64,000 nt of DNA from Candidatus Peregrinibacteria bacterium (GCA_016934215.1 JAFGTE010000013.1:1-64000); one strand, 5' to 3'. Shown: positions 1 to 9,365, counted from the stretch's first letter. Notes: a model not told the origin generated them from the sequence alone. Program-made: numbers and translations.

Positions 1-1
1 C

Positions 2-988
2 GGCACGAAGGCTGAAGACCGAAAGGCGACCCCCGGCTGCGACACGCTCGCCGCCAAGATCGCTCCCAAGGTCGACGCAGCCATCACGGCCTCCCAGGCC
101 GAAGAAGCGGTGAAGCAGAATGCTCGGTACCTCTACGACAAGGCCATGGGTACTGGCGCCGACCCCAACGACAAGTTGATCGGTGACCAGAAGATCGCGA
201 TGCTCCATCTGGCCGGCCTGATGCTGCCCTTCGGGGAATGGCAACAGGCGTTCGGTCTGGTGGACGACACCGGCAGCCTCGTTGGCAAGGACGCCTGCTT
301 CCTCCGAAGCGGCGAAGAGGCCAAGTGCGGCAAGATCACCGCGGCGGACAGCAGTGGCGTCACCATCGACGGCGAGAAGGTCGGCTGGGACCGCATGGTG
401 AGTGGTGGCGACACCGCTCTGGCCATCGGCGACATCGATCTGATCCAGCCCAACTGGGGCGGCGGTGGCGGCGGAACCAACAACGACGGGTTCCACCTGC
501 GTGCTGGTGCGGATTTCCGCACCATCTTCATGGAAGGCAGCGTCACCAACGTCCACGTGATGAGCATGGGCGTCGGCGTCGGCTACACCCTGCCCACCTT
601 CCCGATCACCGGTGAGGTCATCTTCGGTGGACGCACCAGCCTCAACGGTGGGATCGCTCCGCACTACACGGAGCACGAGACCATGAGCGAGCGCTGGACC
701 GGCTACGCCGGTGTTGGGGTGGGTTACCGCCCCAAGTTCACCGGCTGGCTGGGCATGCACAGCATGGTGCTGGGCTACGCGCACACCAACGGTGGTGGCG
801 GGTTCGACACCGAGCTGGGGTTGGAGTTCTACCCCACCAGCTGGCTGAGCATCGTGACGGCCGCGCAAGGCGGGTACCTGGTAATGGACAACGAACCCTA
901 CGGTGACAACCCGGGTTCGACCCTCGCCAACCCCACCCCCGAGGGCGGTCACTTCGGTGGCACGCTCCAGTTGGTCGTCGGCTTCTAG
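2..988 (+). CDS. Outer-membrane beta-barrel-like protein, 5' partial
   Basis: The frame is open to the left edge, so the gene starts outside the window; about 328 residues are visible. The first ~155 residues look soluble and partly helical, with cysteines. A Gly-rich linker follows (window 460-476), and then ~165 residues of alternating hydrophobic/polar strands rich in Gly, Tyr and Trp that end in a C-terminal Phe. That pattern is typical of outer-membrane barrels, whose last residue is usually aromatic. Third codon positions are almost all G or C, unlike the genes from 3 kb onward. No family is recognised by name. Function is unknown. A barrel is odd in an organism otherwise built like a CPR cell, so foreign origin or a chimeric assembly must be considered. 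GTG at 110 is an internal codon rather than a convincing start. Confidence 0.6.
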   Translation, partial: GTKAEDRKATPGCDTLAAKIAPKVDAAITASQAEEAVKQNARYLYDKAMGTGADPNDKLIGDQKIAMLHLAGLMLPFGEWQQAFGLVDDTGSLVGKDACFLRSGEEAKCGKITAADSSGVTIDGEKVGWDRMVSGGDTALAIGDIDLIQPNWGGGGGGTNNDGFHLRAGADFRTIFMEGSVTNVHVMSMGVGVGYTLPTFPITGEVIFGGRTSLNGGIAPHYTEHETMSERWTGYAGVGVGYRPKFTGWLGMHSMVLGYAHTNGGGGFDTELGLEFYPTSWLSIVTAAQGGYLVMDNEPYGDNPGSTLANPTPEGGHFGGTLQLVVGF

Positions 989-1015
989 CCGCATCCCCCC
1001 CATCCCTACTAGGGA

Positions 1016-1078
1016 CGAGCTACAAAAACCCTGAACTGCTTCGGCAGTTCGGGGTTTTGCTCGTATCCGATTTTTTTT
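1016..1078 (+). terminator. Rho-independent terminator after the barrel gene
   Basis: A long hairpin closes with CGAGC (1016-1020) and GCTCG (1059-1063). Its inner stem is ACCC/GGGT followed by GAACTGC-TTCG-GCAGTTC, with a UUCG tetraloop. An eight-T run lies at 1071-1078. It sits 28 nt after the stop codon. Confidence 0.85.
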
Positions 1079-1106
1079 GACTCATAAAATTCGTTTAATA
1101 AAAACC

Positions 1107-1135
1107 TTGACATAAATTTATTAATATGCTAGAAT
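1107..1135 (+). promoter_or_regulatory. Sigma70-type promoter of the GC-rich lipoprotein gene
   Basis: Perfect -35 TTGACA (1107-1112), 17-bp spacer, -10 TAGAAT (1130-1135); predicted start near 1142. It lies in AT-rich DNA, although the gene it drives is GC-rich. The -35, spacer length and -10 are identical to those of the promoter of the giant surface protein at 2976. Confidence 0.8.
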
Positions 1136-1143
1136 TTTGCTCC

Positions 1144-1205
1144 TAAACATTGTAGGAGGGGTCTCCCTGAGCCCCCGGGCCGGGAGTGCAAACTCCTCAT
1201 GTTTA
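1144..1205 (+). promoter_or_regulatory. Nested stem at the mRNA 5' end
   Basis: Three nested stems begin almost at the predicted transcription start: TAAACAT (1144-1150) with ATGTTTA (1199-1205), AGGAG (1154-1158) with CTCCT (1193-1197), and CTCCC (1163-1167) with GGGAG (1182-1186). It matches no riboswitch I know. A role in mRNA stability or regulation is inference. The rest of the leader (to 1431) contains one more stem, GTGTCTGG/CCGGACAC, around 1332-1358. Confidence 0.5.
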
Positions 1206-1512
1206 TGATCTTTCACACTTGCAATAGGAACTAATTAACACTGGATTTGTGTCAGGCACCCTGTTTTATTTGCGTGTTTGTGGCCGTTTTTCTATGTATA
1301 GAAACGCGCGCGCACGTATAAATAAATCAGCGTGTCTGGCACAAGCAATACCGGACACGCATGGCCATGCGGGCCTTGCGTTTGATTTTGTTTGATTCCG
1401 GGCCCACAAGCCCCGAGAAAGGAACGTTCTGATGAACCATCAGTCCGTCCATACGGCGCTCTGTGGCGCCCCCAAGCCTGTCCATTCGACCCCCAACCTG
1501 GAGACCACCAAG

Positions 1513-2847
1513 ATGCGTAACTACTCCATCCTCGGAACCCTGGTGGCCGCGCTCTGCGTGGCTCCCATGATCACGGCCTGCGGCGACGACGAAGACCCGG
1601 GCGCTCTGTTCGAGCCCCCTGAGGTCGCGGTGAACCTGGTGTACTCGCAGGACTGCGAGAACGCCGAGATCTCTCCCGGTCTCCCCTTCTGCAACGGCAC
1701 GCTCAGCGTGACCCGTCGCGTCCTCGTCCCTGAAGGCGAGGGTGACGATGGCGTGGTCAACGTGGACTCCCGCTCCGTCGACCTCACCCGGGACAACCCG
1801 ACTGGGACGCTTCCGTCCTACACGGTGGACGCCGGCCAGAACGCGTACCTCTACTTCGAGTACGCGCTCGACGGCGAGCCGCTCGTGCTCCCTGAGGGCT
1901 ACGAGCTGCAGTCTTGCGACGGCGGCCCCCGGCCCACCGAAGACCGCGACGTGAACCTCACCTCCATCTGCCTGCGCTTCGCCAACACGAACGCTGGCGT
2001 CACCAACACGGCTGGTCCCCCCAGCACGGGTGGCACTGGCGGTGCTGGCGGAACTGGCGGCACTGGCGGCGAAGGCGGCGAAGCTGGTGGCGACACCGGC
2101 GGAACCGGCGGCGACACCGGCGGAACCGGCGGCACGGAAGTGGTCTACACTCCCGACACCAACGGCAACGCCTGCTTCGACATCCAGAGCTGGGACCTCA
2201 ACGATGCCACCGGCTGCACGATCACCCTGAGCCAGGTCGGCGACGTCACCCCCGTGGATGATGACGATTCGGTGGACCCGCCCGCCAACTGCAGCGCGTC
2301 CAACGAGTACTACGTCCACGGTCTGACCGAGGGCTGGTACCACGTGGTCTTCGACTGTGGTGACTTCGGCGGCGGGCAGACCGACATCTACGTCGAGGCC
2401 GACGTGGACTCCAATCCCGAGGACGACAACCGCTTCCCGGTCACCCTCGCGGAGCCCGTCGCCCCCGGCGATCTCTGCGTGGCGATGGACGGCATCCCGC
2501 TGGAGCCGCCCACCACGGAGAATCCCGATGCTGACATGGCCGACCTCTCGGTCTACATCGGTGAGGGGTGCGGCAATGGCTGCTGCGTGCTCGACGATGC
2601 CTCTGACATGACCATCACGGCGATGGAGCAGATCGCAGGTCCTGGTACCTGCACTGCCCTCGGCGACGATGGCTGTGAGATCGAGGTCGACGGCCTCGTC
2701 GTCTCGGTGAAGCCGAGCCCCAACGGGTTCGACAACTTCGCTGAGAACGAGCAGCGCGTCTACGTCCTCACCCTCGAGGACGAGACTCGCCTCGTGTACG
2801 CCTACGTCGACGTGGTCAACGAGCCGTTCCGCACGCCTGCTCCGTGA
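1513..2847 (+). CDS. Secreted lipoprotein with Gly/Thr-rich linker
   Basis: The product is 444 residues from ATG 1513. It begins with a lipoprotein signal peptide ending in MITAC at residues 19-23, followed by an acidic stretch. A first acidic beta domain with several Cys residues follows, then a ~37-residue linker of repeated GGTGG-type units (residues ~172-209), then a second Cys-containing domain. An in-frame ATG at 1432 has the better ribosome site (AAAGGA, 8 nt upstream) but adds 27 polar residues before the signal peptide. I prefer 1513, which has GGAG 9 nt upstream. Composition is strongly GC-rich with G/C third positions, and the Gly-Thr-Gly linker after a lipobox is characteristic of Myxococcota/Bradymonadota secreted proteins. 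No domain name is recognised. It is probably membrane-anchored and surface-exposed. Acquisition by transfer is plausible. Confidence 0.7.
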   Translation: MRNYSILGTLVAALCVAPMITACGDDEDPGALFEPPEVAVNLVYSQDCENAEISPGLPFCNGTLSVTRRVLVPEGEGDDGVVNVDSRSVDLTRDNPTGTLPSYTVDAGQNAYLYFEYALDGEPLVLPEGYELQSCDGGPRPTEDRDVNLTSICLRFANTNAGVTNTAGPPSTGGTGGAGGTGGTGGEGGEAGGDTGGTGGDTGGTGGTEVVYTPDTNGNACFDIQSWDLNDATGCTITLSQVGDVTPVDDDDSVDPPANCSASNEYYVHGLTEGWYHVVFDCGDFGGGQTDIYVEADVDSNPEDDNRFPVTLAEPVAPGDLCVAMDGIPLEPPTTENPDADMADLSVYIGEGCGNGCCVLDDASDMTITAMEQIAGPGTCTALGDDGCEIEVDGLVVSVKPSPNGFDNFAENEQRVYVLTLEDETRLVYAYVDVVNEPFRTPAP

Positions 2848-2887
2848 TCCGGCAACCCCCCAGTGTGTCAGTTTCCTGACGCAAGTG

Positions 2888-2923
2888 AAGAAGCTTCCTG
2901 CCTTCGGGTATGGAAGCTTCTTT
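2888..2923 (+). terminator. Terminator after lipoprotein gene
   Basis: An 11-bp stem pairs 2888-2898 with 2912-2922, containing GAAGCTTCC/GGAAGCTTC and a UUCG-containing loop. The U tract is short and interrupted, with an A-rich run further on at 2931. Confidence 0.75.
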
Positions 2924-2975
2924 GCTATGCAAAAAAATGTATTAGAAAATATTTTAAAAAATACGTCAAAAAGCC

Positions 2976-3004
2976 TTGACAGCTTTATTAAAAAAGTGTA
3001 GAAT
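2976..3004 (+). promoter_or_regulatory. Sigma70-type promoter of the giant surface protein
   Basis: TTGACA (2976-2981), 17-bp spacer, TAGAAT (2999-3004). The leader of about 175 nt to 3188 contains a perfect small hairpin, GCGCTT-AGAT-AAGCGC (3038-3053), and then AT-rich unstructured sequence. No Shine-Dalgarno sequence is visible before the ATG at 3189. Confidence 0.8.
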
Positions 3005-3188
3005 TGGGGCCTGTCTTTCGATTGGAAGAAAGGCTTTGCGCTTAGATAAGCGCTAAAAACAAAACTTTACAAAACAAATATTTTTCTGTATTTGCTATTT
3101 TTTTGAAAATTATTCAACTATTTATACCTAATTTATATATACCTACCAACAATTTAGATTCCTAAATTGACACTAACCCCAATACATC

Positions 3189-6100
3189 ATGTTTACTAAT
3201 CCGATCCGCAAGATCGCCTCGAAAATTGTCATGGTTTCCATGCTTTTTTCCGTGCTTGCGCCATTAGCGGGTAATTCCGCAATTGCGTCCGGTCCGCTTG
3301 GAACCCTCCGTGTGGGCTTTGACCATGTCGATGGTGGTTATACCATTAAGAACGTCCGACAGGAAGTTGTGTCCGACAAAGATTCCGGCGACTGCTCATA
3401 TCAAAGCAGCGGTTATTTTACCTGCAATGAGATCCTTCCCATCGGTACTTATACAGTCACTTTTGACGATGTCGACGGTATGATTACTCCTGATCCGGCT
3501 CATGCTGTGGTCCTCGAGTCATCGGTGACAGAGGCATACGGTGATTACGTGGCTGAAAATGTCCCGACTATTGGTGTATTAGGTATTGGTGTCAATCATA
3601 TAAATGGAGGTTATATTATCAAAAACGTCCGACAGGAACAGGTGGCTGATGTGAGTGCTTCAAGTTGCGGCCCGCTGCAGCCCAGTGGCTACTATCTGTG
3701 CAGCCAGAGCCTGCCTTTCGGTACCTATACCGTTGAATTTGATTCCATACAAGGTTATCAGACTCCGCCTACTGCCCATGTCGCGTTAACAGACAACTAT
3801 TCTTTTAATGTTGATTATGTCGCTAACGCTCCAACGCTTTATACCTTGACCGTTGGTGTGGACCTGGCACAGGGCGGCTTTACGATTGATAATGTAAGAC
3901 AGGAAACTGTGGCTGATGTGAATCCTGTCAGTAGCTGCGGCCCGCTTCAGCCAAGCGGTTATTACCAGTGCAATCAGATTCTTCCACCCGGTACGTATAC
4001 TGTAAGATTTGATTCCGTTAATGGTTATAATACCCCGGACGATATTCACGTCGCACTCACACAGAGCGGAAATATCTGGGCCAACTACATAGCTGAAGCT
4101 CCCGTTTTGCCTACGCTGACTGTCGGCGTTAATCTGGCACAGGGCGGCTTTACGATTTACAATGTCCGTCAGGAAGCAGTTACTGAATATGATCCTGTAA
4201 CGGATTGCGGCGCACCGGTTGACGGTTACTATATGTGCGATGCCGTGCTTCCTGCAGGCACTTACACAGTACGATTCACTTCAGTTGATAATTATGTTAA
4301 ACCATCTGACATTCATGTAGCGCTCACGCAAAGCGGTACGGTCTGGGGCTTTTACAGCACCATTCCAACCGGTGTCATTCAGGTTCAGGTGGTTAATCAA
4401 AATAACGAACCTATCACCGATTTACCTGCCAACGAATGGCAGTTAAAACGCTGCAGCAATTCCAATCCTGCTTCCTGTACCGATATTATGGCAAGCGGCG
4501 GGGTTGGCGGTGTTTATGACAATATTCTTTACAATACCTATCGTATTCACTTCCCGAATCCCGTCGTTCCGGCCGGATACAGCGGGCGCACTGTTCTGCC
4601 TAGTGTTTATCAGGTTCTTGACGCAGAACACAATACCCTTACTTTTACCATCAAATATACTGAAACAAGTCAGCAGACAGGTGTCGCTTACGTCAACGTA
4701 CGCACTACTCCGGTACCGGCTAACGTTACCATGGTGACTACCGATCCTGCCCGGCCTGATCAGCAGGGAGTTACCAGCGATCTGGTTGCGGCTACTCCTA
4801 TTTATGATCTTTCTGATCCTGATCGCTTCACGTTACCTACGACTGTTTCCGGTTTCACGGTACCAACCGATTACTATATTATATGTAATCCTGTTCCGGG
4901 CGGCTATCTGGCCCCTGCTAATATTGTTGTTTCCAATGCTCAGTATGCCGTCAACACAGAATACCTTGCCGGTACTTGCGTGTACACCCAGACCAATGAA
5001 GTCGTTACCATCACGATTGATACCGTCGGCATTGAAGAGGCAGCCATTTATGTAGATGGCGTTGAAGTACGTGACACAAACGATGATTCAGAAATCTCTG
5101 TCGTTATCACGACTGAAGAAGAGCACGTGATTTCTTTTGAAGACAAAGACCCTGCTCATTTCACTACCCCCGTCGACATTACTATTCCAGCAGACAGCCT
5201 TGATTCCAGCATGACCCCTGATCAGCTCAGATATCTGGGTTACTATGTACCGCTTGGTAATCTGGCTACGGCTGAAATTAATACTTATAACGAAACCGGC
5301 TGGGTTTACCTGGTCATTGGTGGCGGTGGTGACAGCACTATGTGGAATGTCGGTCTTGCCACTCCTGGTGCTCCTTCACTGATCGTTCATTTTAATGAAA
5401 CAGTCAGTCATGAGTTCCACTTTCAGGATCGCAATCCAAATTACTATCTGCGGGCTGTTCCTGTTACCAATCCGAATACTCCAGGATTTTCTGTTTCACA
5501 GAATATTAGCCAGTCAGGTAATGATGTTACCCATTTCCAGGAATACTACAGCTATGACGGCAGTGAATCACTCGATACGGTTTACCTGACCGGCGATTAT
5601 ATCGCTCAGGCCAATGCCGCTTTCTTCCATGCCAGAACGACCAATCCTGACCCGATCTTCGGTGAAATCTATCTGGATATCAACGGAGAACCAATCGAAA
5701 CTTTAGTTCCCGGCGCCCAAGTCTGGATCCGCGTGTTCATCTCTGATGTGGTCAACGATAGTGACACCACCAGCTTCCAGTCACCTATTACTGTTGACTC
5801 TCTCCAATATACCGCTGTACCAGCTAGTTATGATTTAAGTACCTATACTCCGAGTTCAACGATTTACGATCTTGAATCAACTTATCAGCCTGGCGTTGGT
5901 TCTAATTTGATCGTTCAGCTTATTCCTGCCGGAGTAGGCAGCGCTGGCTTAGATGTTACGCTTGATAGCACTATCACCCAGCAAACCATTGATAATGCCG
6001 GAACTTTTCAGACAACTTTCTTAGATATTGATCCTAATGCGGACCATACTGTCAGTTGTCCTGCTGTTCCGAATTACGCCACCCCTAACGACCTGTTTAT

Positions 6101-9100
6101 TGCCTCTGAACTCATTCAGCCTGGTGATAACTTTGCTTATTGTACTTATATACCTCTTATCTGGGCCGCTGAGATCCTGATTGAAACATCCGCCGACGAC
6201 AATATTAACTTCTCAGCCCCAACCATCATTCAGGTAAACGGTGTCAATCAGCCTATTGTATGGACTGATGATTCAGTTGCAGGAACCCCTGCTACCCGAA
6301 GTGTCTGGATTGATACCCGGGATACCAACATCATCATTTACGGTGATATGCCTGGTTACGTTACCCCTGCTTCTGATGTCGTCAATGTAACTCCTGGTTC
6401 CAGCTGGCAAGATCCAAATCCGGCCAATATATTCAGTGGCCATTATACCCTGCCTCAGGCCGGTGCGGACCTGATCTTCCACCTTCGTGAACTGGATCCG
6501 GACGGTGGCCCCGTGCCAAGCACTGATGTCACGGTCAACGTGACCACTCAGCAGTCTGATGCTAATGGTGACACCACCTTTACCGATGTGGATACGACTC
6601 AGGTAATCGATATTAGCTTTGGCGATCATCCGCTGGGAACCGGCGCTTACGTGACTCCTCTGCCTCTTAATTTCCAGGCCAACGAACTCCAGGGCGGTCA
6701 AACTTATGAATTCTATATTTACTACGTACCCGTTGCCTTTGCGGTCACCCTTGATGTAGAAACTCTTGATGAACTGACTCAGCTGATCAACGTCAACGGT
6801 GCCATCCGCTTAGTGGTTAACGGTACTTCTACCTTATATGGTTACGGTACGGCTCAAATCGTAGTCAGTACGGACCCTCAATTCAGCTACCTGATCGACT
6901 GGGGTCCAACCAATCCTGCCAGCCAGTATATTGAACCAGCGGTTGATCCGCTTCCGGTGAATGTCATCGGAATGACGGCCGGTCAGACCAGAAATATTGA
7001 TGGTCTTTACAGACTCTGCCAATCCGGCAACTGTGAAGTGGTTACCATCACGGCCTGGGATCAAACCGGAACTAATATTCTAAATACGGTTGATATCACC
7101 GTGAACGGAACCGTTGTTGGCAGCGGCCAGCATACCGGTACTTACGATGTCGGTGCCGTCCTCAACATTGCATTTGAAGATGTTGATACACATGGTGTTC
7201 CTGACATTCATGTAAATGGCGTATCTGTGGGCACCAGTCATACCACTTCGTATACGGTTTTAGATGCACCCAGCCCCAACACCGTTGATGCTTACTTCCC
7301 GCTTGAGGGAGGCATTGGCTTCAACGTTGCTACCCGGGACAATCAGGGTAGTGCGCTGACTCAAAATATCACTCACGGTATCACCGGTACCGAAACTACT
7401 GAACCGACTCCTGCCTTCTTCGTGGTTGATGAAGATGATCTAACTAGTTACACCATTCATTTTTCTGATCGTGTCGGTTATATCACTCCGGGTTCTGTAA
7501 TCGTTAGCAATCAAGCTATCAACAGCATTCCGGCTAACGTAACCATTACCAATAACGGTGTAAATTATGTCGCCGGTACCCAGCTCAATGCGGGAGATAC
7601 CTATGATATAACGGCCACTTATGTTCCTCACTTTGTGATTGAAAAGAACATTACCAGTGAGCAGACCATTACCAATAATAATAAACGTGTTGATTATCAG
7701 ATTGTCGTTACCAGACATCCTGATACGGCTCCCGGACCGATGAGCATTACGCTGCAAGATACGATTTCTAATAGCGGCCGCACCTTAAGCGGCAGCAATG
7801 GAGGTACCATGAGCGTGGTTCCTCAGAACAGTTTCTACAGCATTTGCAGCAATGGCTGCGGAGATATTACGGCCGGACCGGTAACGATTAATATCGACAA
7901 TCCTGGTAATTCAGTGACCATCACTTACCAAACCCTTTCCAATAACAGCTCCATTCCGGCTAATCAGAGCTCTGACTTCACCAATACATTAACCGGTAAT
8001 TACAGTGACGGCGGACAAACTGTTACCGTTACCACCAATGCTACTGTTAATGTTCTTGCACCACCTACTTCCGGTCCTACTCCTCCTGGTGGCGGCGGAC
8101 CTAGTGGCGGCGGCGGTCACATCCTGATTCAGGGTGATATGATCCTTGAAGTCACCAAACTGGTCAGCATCAATAACCGCGACTGGTTCGATGCTTCCGA
8201 TGAAGAAGATCCTTTCATCCTTCGTGAACGCTACCATGGCCCGCTTTACACTAAAGTGAATGTTAAGAACCTTGGCCAGGTAACTGCTACCAATATTCGC
8301 TTCACGGAAGGTTTTGACCAGGGAGATTCTGAAATTACTTCCAGTGAAATCGACAATGTCGAAGGGGAAGAAGGATTTGAATACAATGAAACCACTGGTG
8401 TCATGACCATCGACAGCTTGCCTGTTGGCGGAGAGATTAACTTCTCTTACGAACAGACTGTTGACGAAGACGGCACCCGGGGTGAACTGGCTGAAGAATA
8501 CCTTGTACTCGAAGGTTTCAGTACCCGCCTGAGCGCCAGTCAGGACGGCCTGACCAAACATGGCATTGGTGATCACTACCCAAGCTGGCTGACAGCTGGC
8601 ACACCGGAAACGCCTTATGAAGGCAGTCTGCTTGAACTTGAAATTGATACCGACCGAAATCCTGCCAGAATCGGTGACGAAGTGGTCTACCATATTACCG
8701 CTACCAACAATGCCGACTTTGACCTGACCGGCGTCATCATCACCTGGGATTACGATGAAAATGCCCTTGATATCTTAAATCCTTTTGGCGGCCGCAATAA
8801 CGGTACCGAGATCCACTGGGATCGGGGTATCTTAAGACCCGGTGAATCGGCTGAATATCAGGTACGCGTTCGCGTGGCTGACAGCGCGCCAATTGGCAGC
8901 AATGTCCGAACGACCGCCCGTGGCCTGGTCAATGAACTGGAAAATCCTGCCGCCGCTGAACACCTCCTGAGCATTCTTGCCGCCATTGGTGACGGACCGA
9001 TCGAACTGGCTCAAACGGGTATGCCTACCTTCCTGCTGATCCTTGCTTCTATCTTCGCCTACCTTACCTATACAAATACCGGCAGACGGAGATACCTGGC

Positions 9101-9131
9101 CCTCAAAAAAGCTGCTCTACGGCCATTCTAA
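3189..9131 (+). CDS. Giant repeat surface protein with sorting-like C-terminus
   Basis: The product has 1980 residues. A signal peptide (1-34) is followed by four tandem ~88-residue repeats at about 38-123, 126-212, 215-302 and 305-391. Each reads roughly L.VG....GG.TI.NVRQE....C....GYY.C...LP.GTYTV.F. A long array of beta-rich segments continues to ~1620. A Pro/Gly hinge (~1625-1645) precedes two stretches like DUF11/cell-wall repeat domains. The tail is LAQTG (~1938-1942), a hydrophobic helix and a basic end, the layout of a sortase-type or membrane-anchoring signal. It is therefore an extracellular stalk or adhesin. No enzyme motif is seen, and the ligand is unknown. It has its own promoter and terminator and is monocistronic. 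The repeat recurs once in the small protein at 19190-19597. Confidence 0.85.
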   Translation: MFTNPIRKIASKIVMVSMLFSVLAPLAGNSAIASGPLGTLRVGFDHVDGGYTIKNVRQEVVSDKDSGDCSYQSSGYFTCNEILPIGTYTVTFDDVDGMITPDPAHAVVLESSVTEAYGDYVAENVPTIGVLGIGVNHINGGYIIKNVRQEQVADVSASSCGPLQPSGYYLCSQSLPFGTYTVEFDSIQGYQTPPTAHVALTDNYSFNVDYVANAPTLYTLTVGVDLAQGGFTIDNVRQETVADVNPVSSCGPLQPSGYYQCNQILPPGTYTVRFDSVNGYNTPDDIHVALTQSGNIWANYIAEAPVLPTLTVGVNLAQGGFTIYNVRQEAVTEYDPVTDCGAPVDGYYMCDAVLPAGTYTVRFTSVDNYVKPSDIHVALTQSGTVWGFYSTIPTGVIQVQVVNQNNEPITDLPANEWQLKRCSNSNPASCTDIMASGGVGGVYDNILYNTYRIHFPNPVVPAGYSGRTVLPSVYQVLDAEHNTLTFTIKYTETSQQTGVAYVNVRTTPVPANVTMVTTDPARPDQQGVTSDLVAATPIYDLSDPDRFTLPTTVSGFTVPTDYYIICNPVPGGYLAPANIVVSNAQYAVNTEYLAGTCVYTQTNEVVTITIDTVGIEEAAIYVDGVEVRDTNDDSEISVVITTEEEHVISFEDKDPAHFTTPVDITIPADSLDSSMTPDQLRYLGYYVPLGNLATAEINTYNETGWVYLVIGGGGDSTMWNVGLATPGAPSLIVHFNETVSHEFHFQDRNPNYYLRAVPVTNPNTPGFSVSQNISQSGNDVTHFQEYYSYDGSESLDTVYLTGDYIAQANAAFFHARTTNPDPIFGEIYLDINGEPIETLVPGAQVWIRVFISDVVNDSDTTSFQSPITVDSLQYTAVPASYDLSTYTPSSTIYDLESTYQPGVGSNLIVQLIPAGVGSAGLDVTLDSTITQQTIDNAGTFQTTFLDIDPNADHTVSCPAVPNYATPNDLFIASELIQPGDNFAYCTYIPLIWAAEILIETSADDNINFSAPTIIQVNGVNQPIVWTDDSVAGTPATRSVWIDTRDTNIIIYGDMPGYVTPASDVVNVTPGSSWQDPNPANIFSGHYTLPQAGADLIFHLRELDPDGGPVPSTDVTVNVTTQQSDANGDTTFTDVDTTQVIDISFGDHPLGTGAYVTPLPLNFQANELQGGQTYEFYIYYVPVAFAVTLDVETLDELTQLINVNGAIRLVVNGTSTLYGYGTAQIVVSTDPQFSYLIDWGPTNPASQYIEPAVDPLPVNVIGMTAGQTRNIDGLYRLCQSGNCEVVTITAWDQTGTNILNTVDITVNGTVVGSGQHTGTYDVGAVLNIAFEDVDTHGVPDIHVNGVSVGTSHTTSYTVLDAPSPNTVDAYFPLEGGIGFNVATRDNQGSALTQNITHGITGTETTEPTPAFFVVDEDDLTSYTIHFSDRVGYITPGSVIVSNQAINSIPANVTITNNGVNYVAGTQLNAGDTYDITATYVPHFVIEKNITSEQTITNNNKRVDYQIVVTRHPDTAPGPMSITLQDTISNSGRTLSGSNGGTMSVVPQNSFYSICSNGCGDITAGPVTINIDNPGNSVTITYQTLSNNSSIPANQSSDFTNTLTGNYSDGGQTVTVTTNATVNVLAPPTSGPTPPGGGGPSGGGGHILIQGDMILEVTKLVSINNRDWFDASDEEDPFILRERYHGPLYTKVNVKNLGQVTATNIRFTEGFDQGDSEITSSEIDNVEGEEGFEYNETTGVMTIDSLPVGGEINFSYEQTVDEDGTRGELAEEYLVLEGFSTRLSASQDGLTKHGIGDHYPSWLTAGTPETPYEGSLLELEIDTDRNPARIGDEVVYHITATNNADFDLTGVIITWDYDENALDILNPFGGRNNGTEIHWDRGILRPGESAEYQVRVRVADSAPIGSNVRTTARGLVNELENPAAAEHLLSILAAIGDGPIELAQTGMPTFLLILASIFAYLTYTNTGRRRYLALKKAALRPF

Positions 9132-9156
9132 TTTTATAAACGGATGAACGTTTCAT

Positions 9157-9190
9157 AAGAAAAAGCCCTGCTCCCGCGGGGCTTTTTCTT
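9157..9190 (+). terminator. Terminator after the giant surface gene
   Basis: Perfect stem AAGAAAAAGCCC/GGGCTTTTTCTT around a 9-nt GC loop, with the T tract built into the 3' arm. By symmetry it could work on both strands. Confidence 0.85.
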
Positions 9191-9223
9191 AATGACAACT
9201 GCGGTTATCGACTCCAGACGAGC

Positions 9224-9351
9224 ATTAGACAAATTTCTAGTAAATTACTATACAATAGCATGTTTTTAATAATAGAAATGACCTTTTTAAGCCAAATTTC
9301 AAAAAAGTATTAAGCAATTTTCTAGTAAAATCATAGTAATTTGTATAATGC
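9224..9351 (+). repeat. Two imperfect direct repeats in the dtd upstream region
   Basis: A 24-nt unit at 9224-9247 recurs at 9309-9332, with 19 of 24 bases identical and the core TTTCTAGTAAA in both. The second copy is followed by TTTGTATAATGC, a good -10-like sequence. This fills most of the 270-bp gap before dtd. Regulator binding sites or duplicated promoters are possible. Confidence 0.4.
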
Positions 9352-9365
9352 TTCCCAATAGAGTC

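Noticed and set aside
133-615. Minus-strand and shifted plus-strand frames in the first GC-rich gene
   Set aside because: Arg/Pro-rich shadow translations of the barrel gene with no ribosome site.
1327-2343. 338-codon minus-strand open frame opposite the lipoprotein gene
   Set aside because: Long antisense frames are expected opposite GC-rich genes with G/C third positions; the plus-strand product has a signal peptide and lipobox while this one has only Ala/Val/Gly-rich low complexity.
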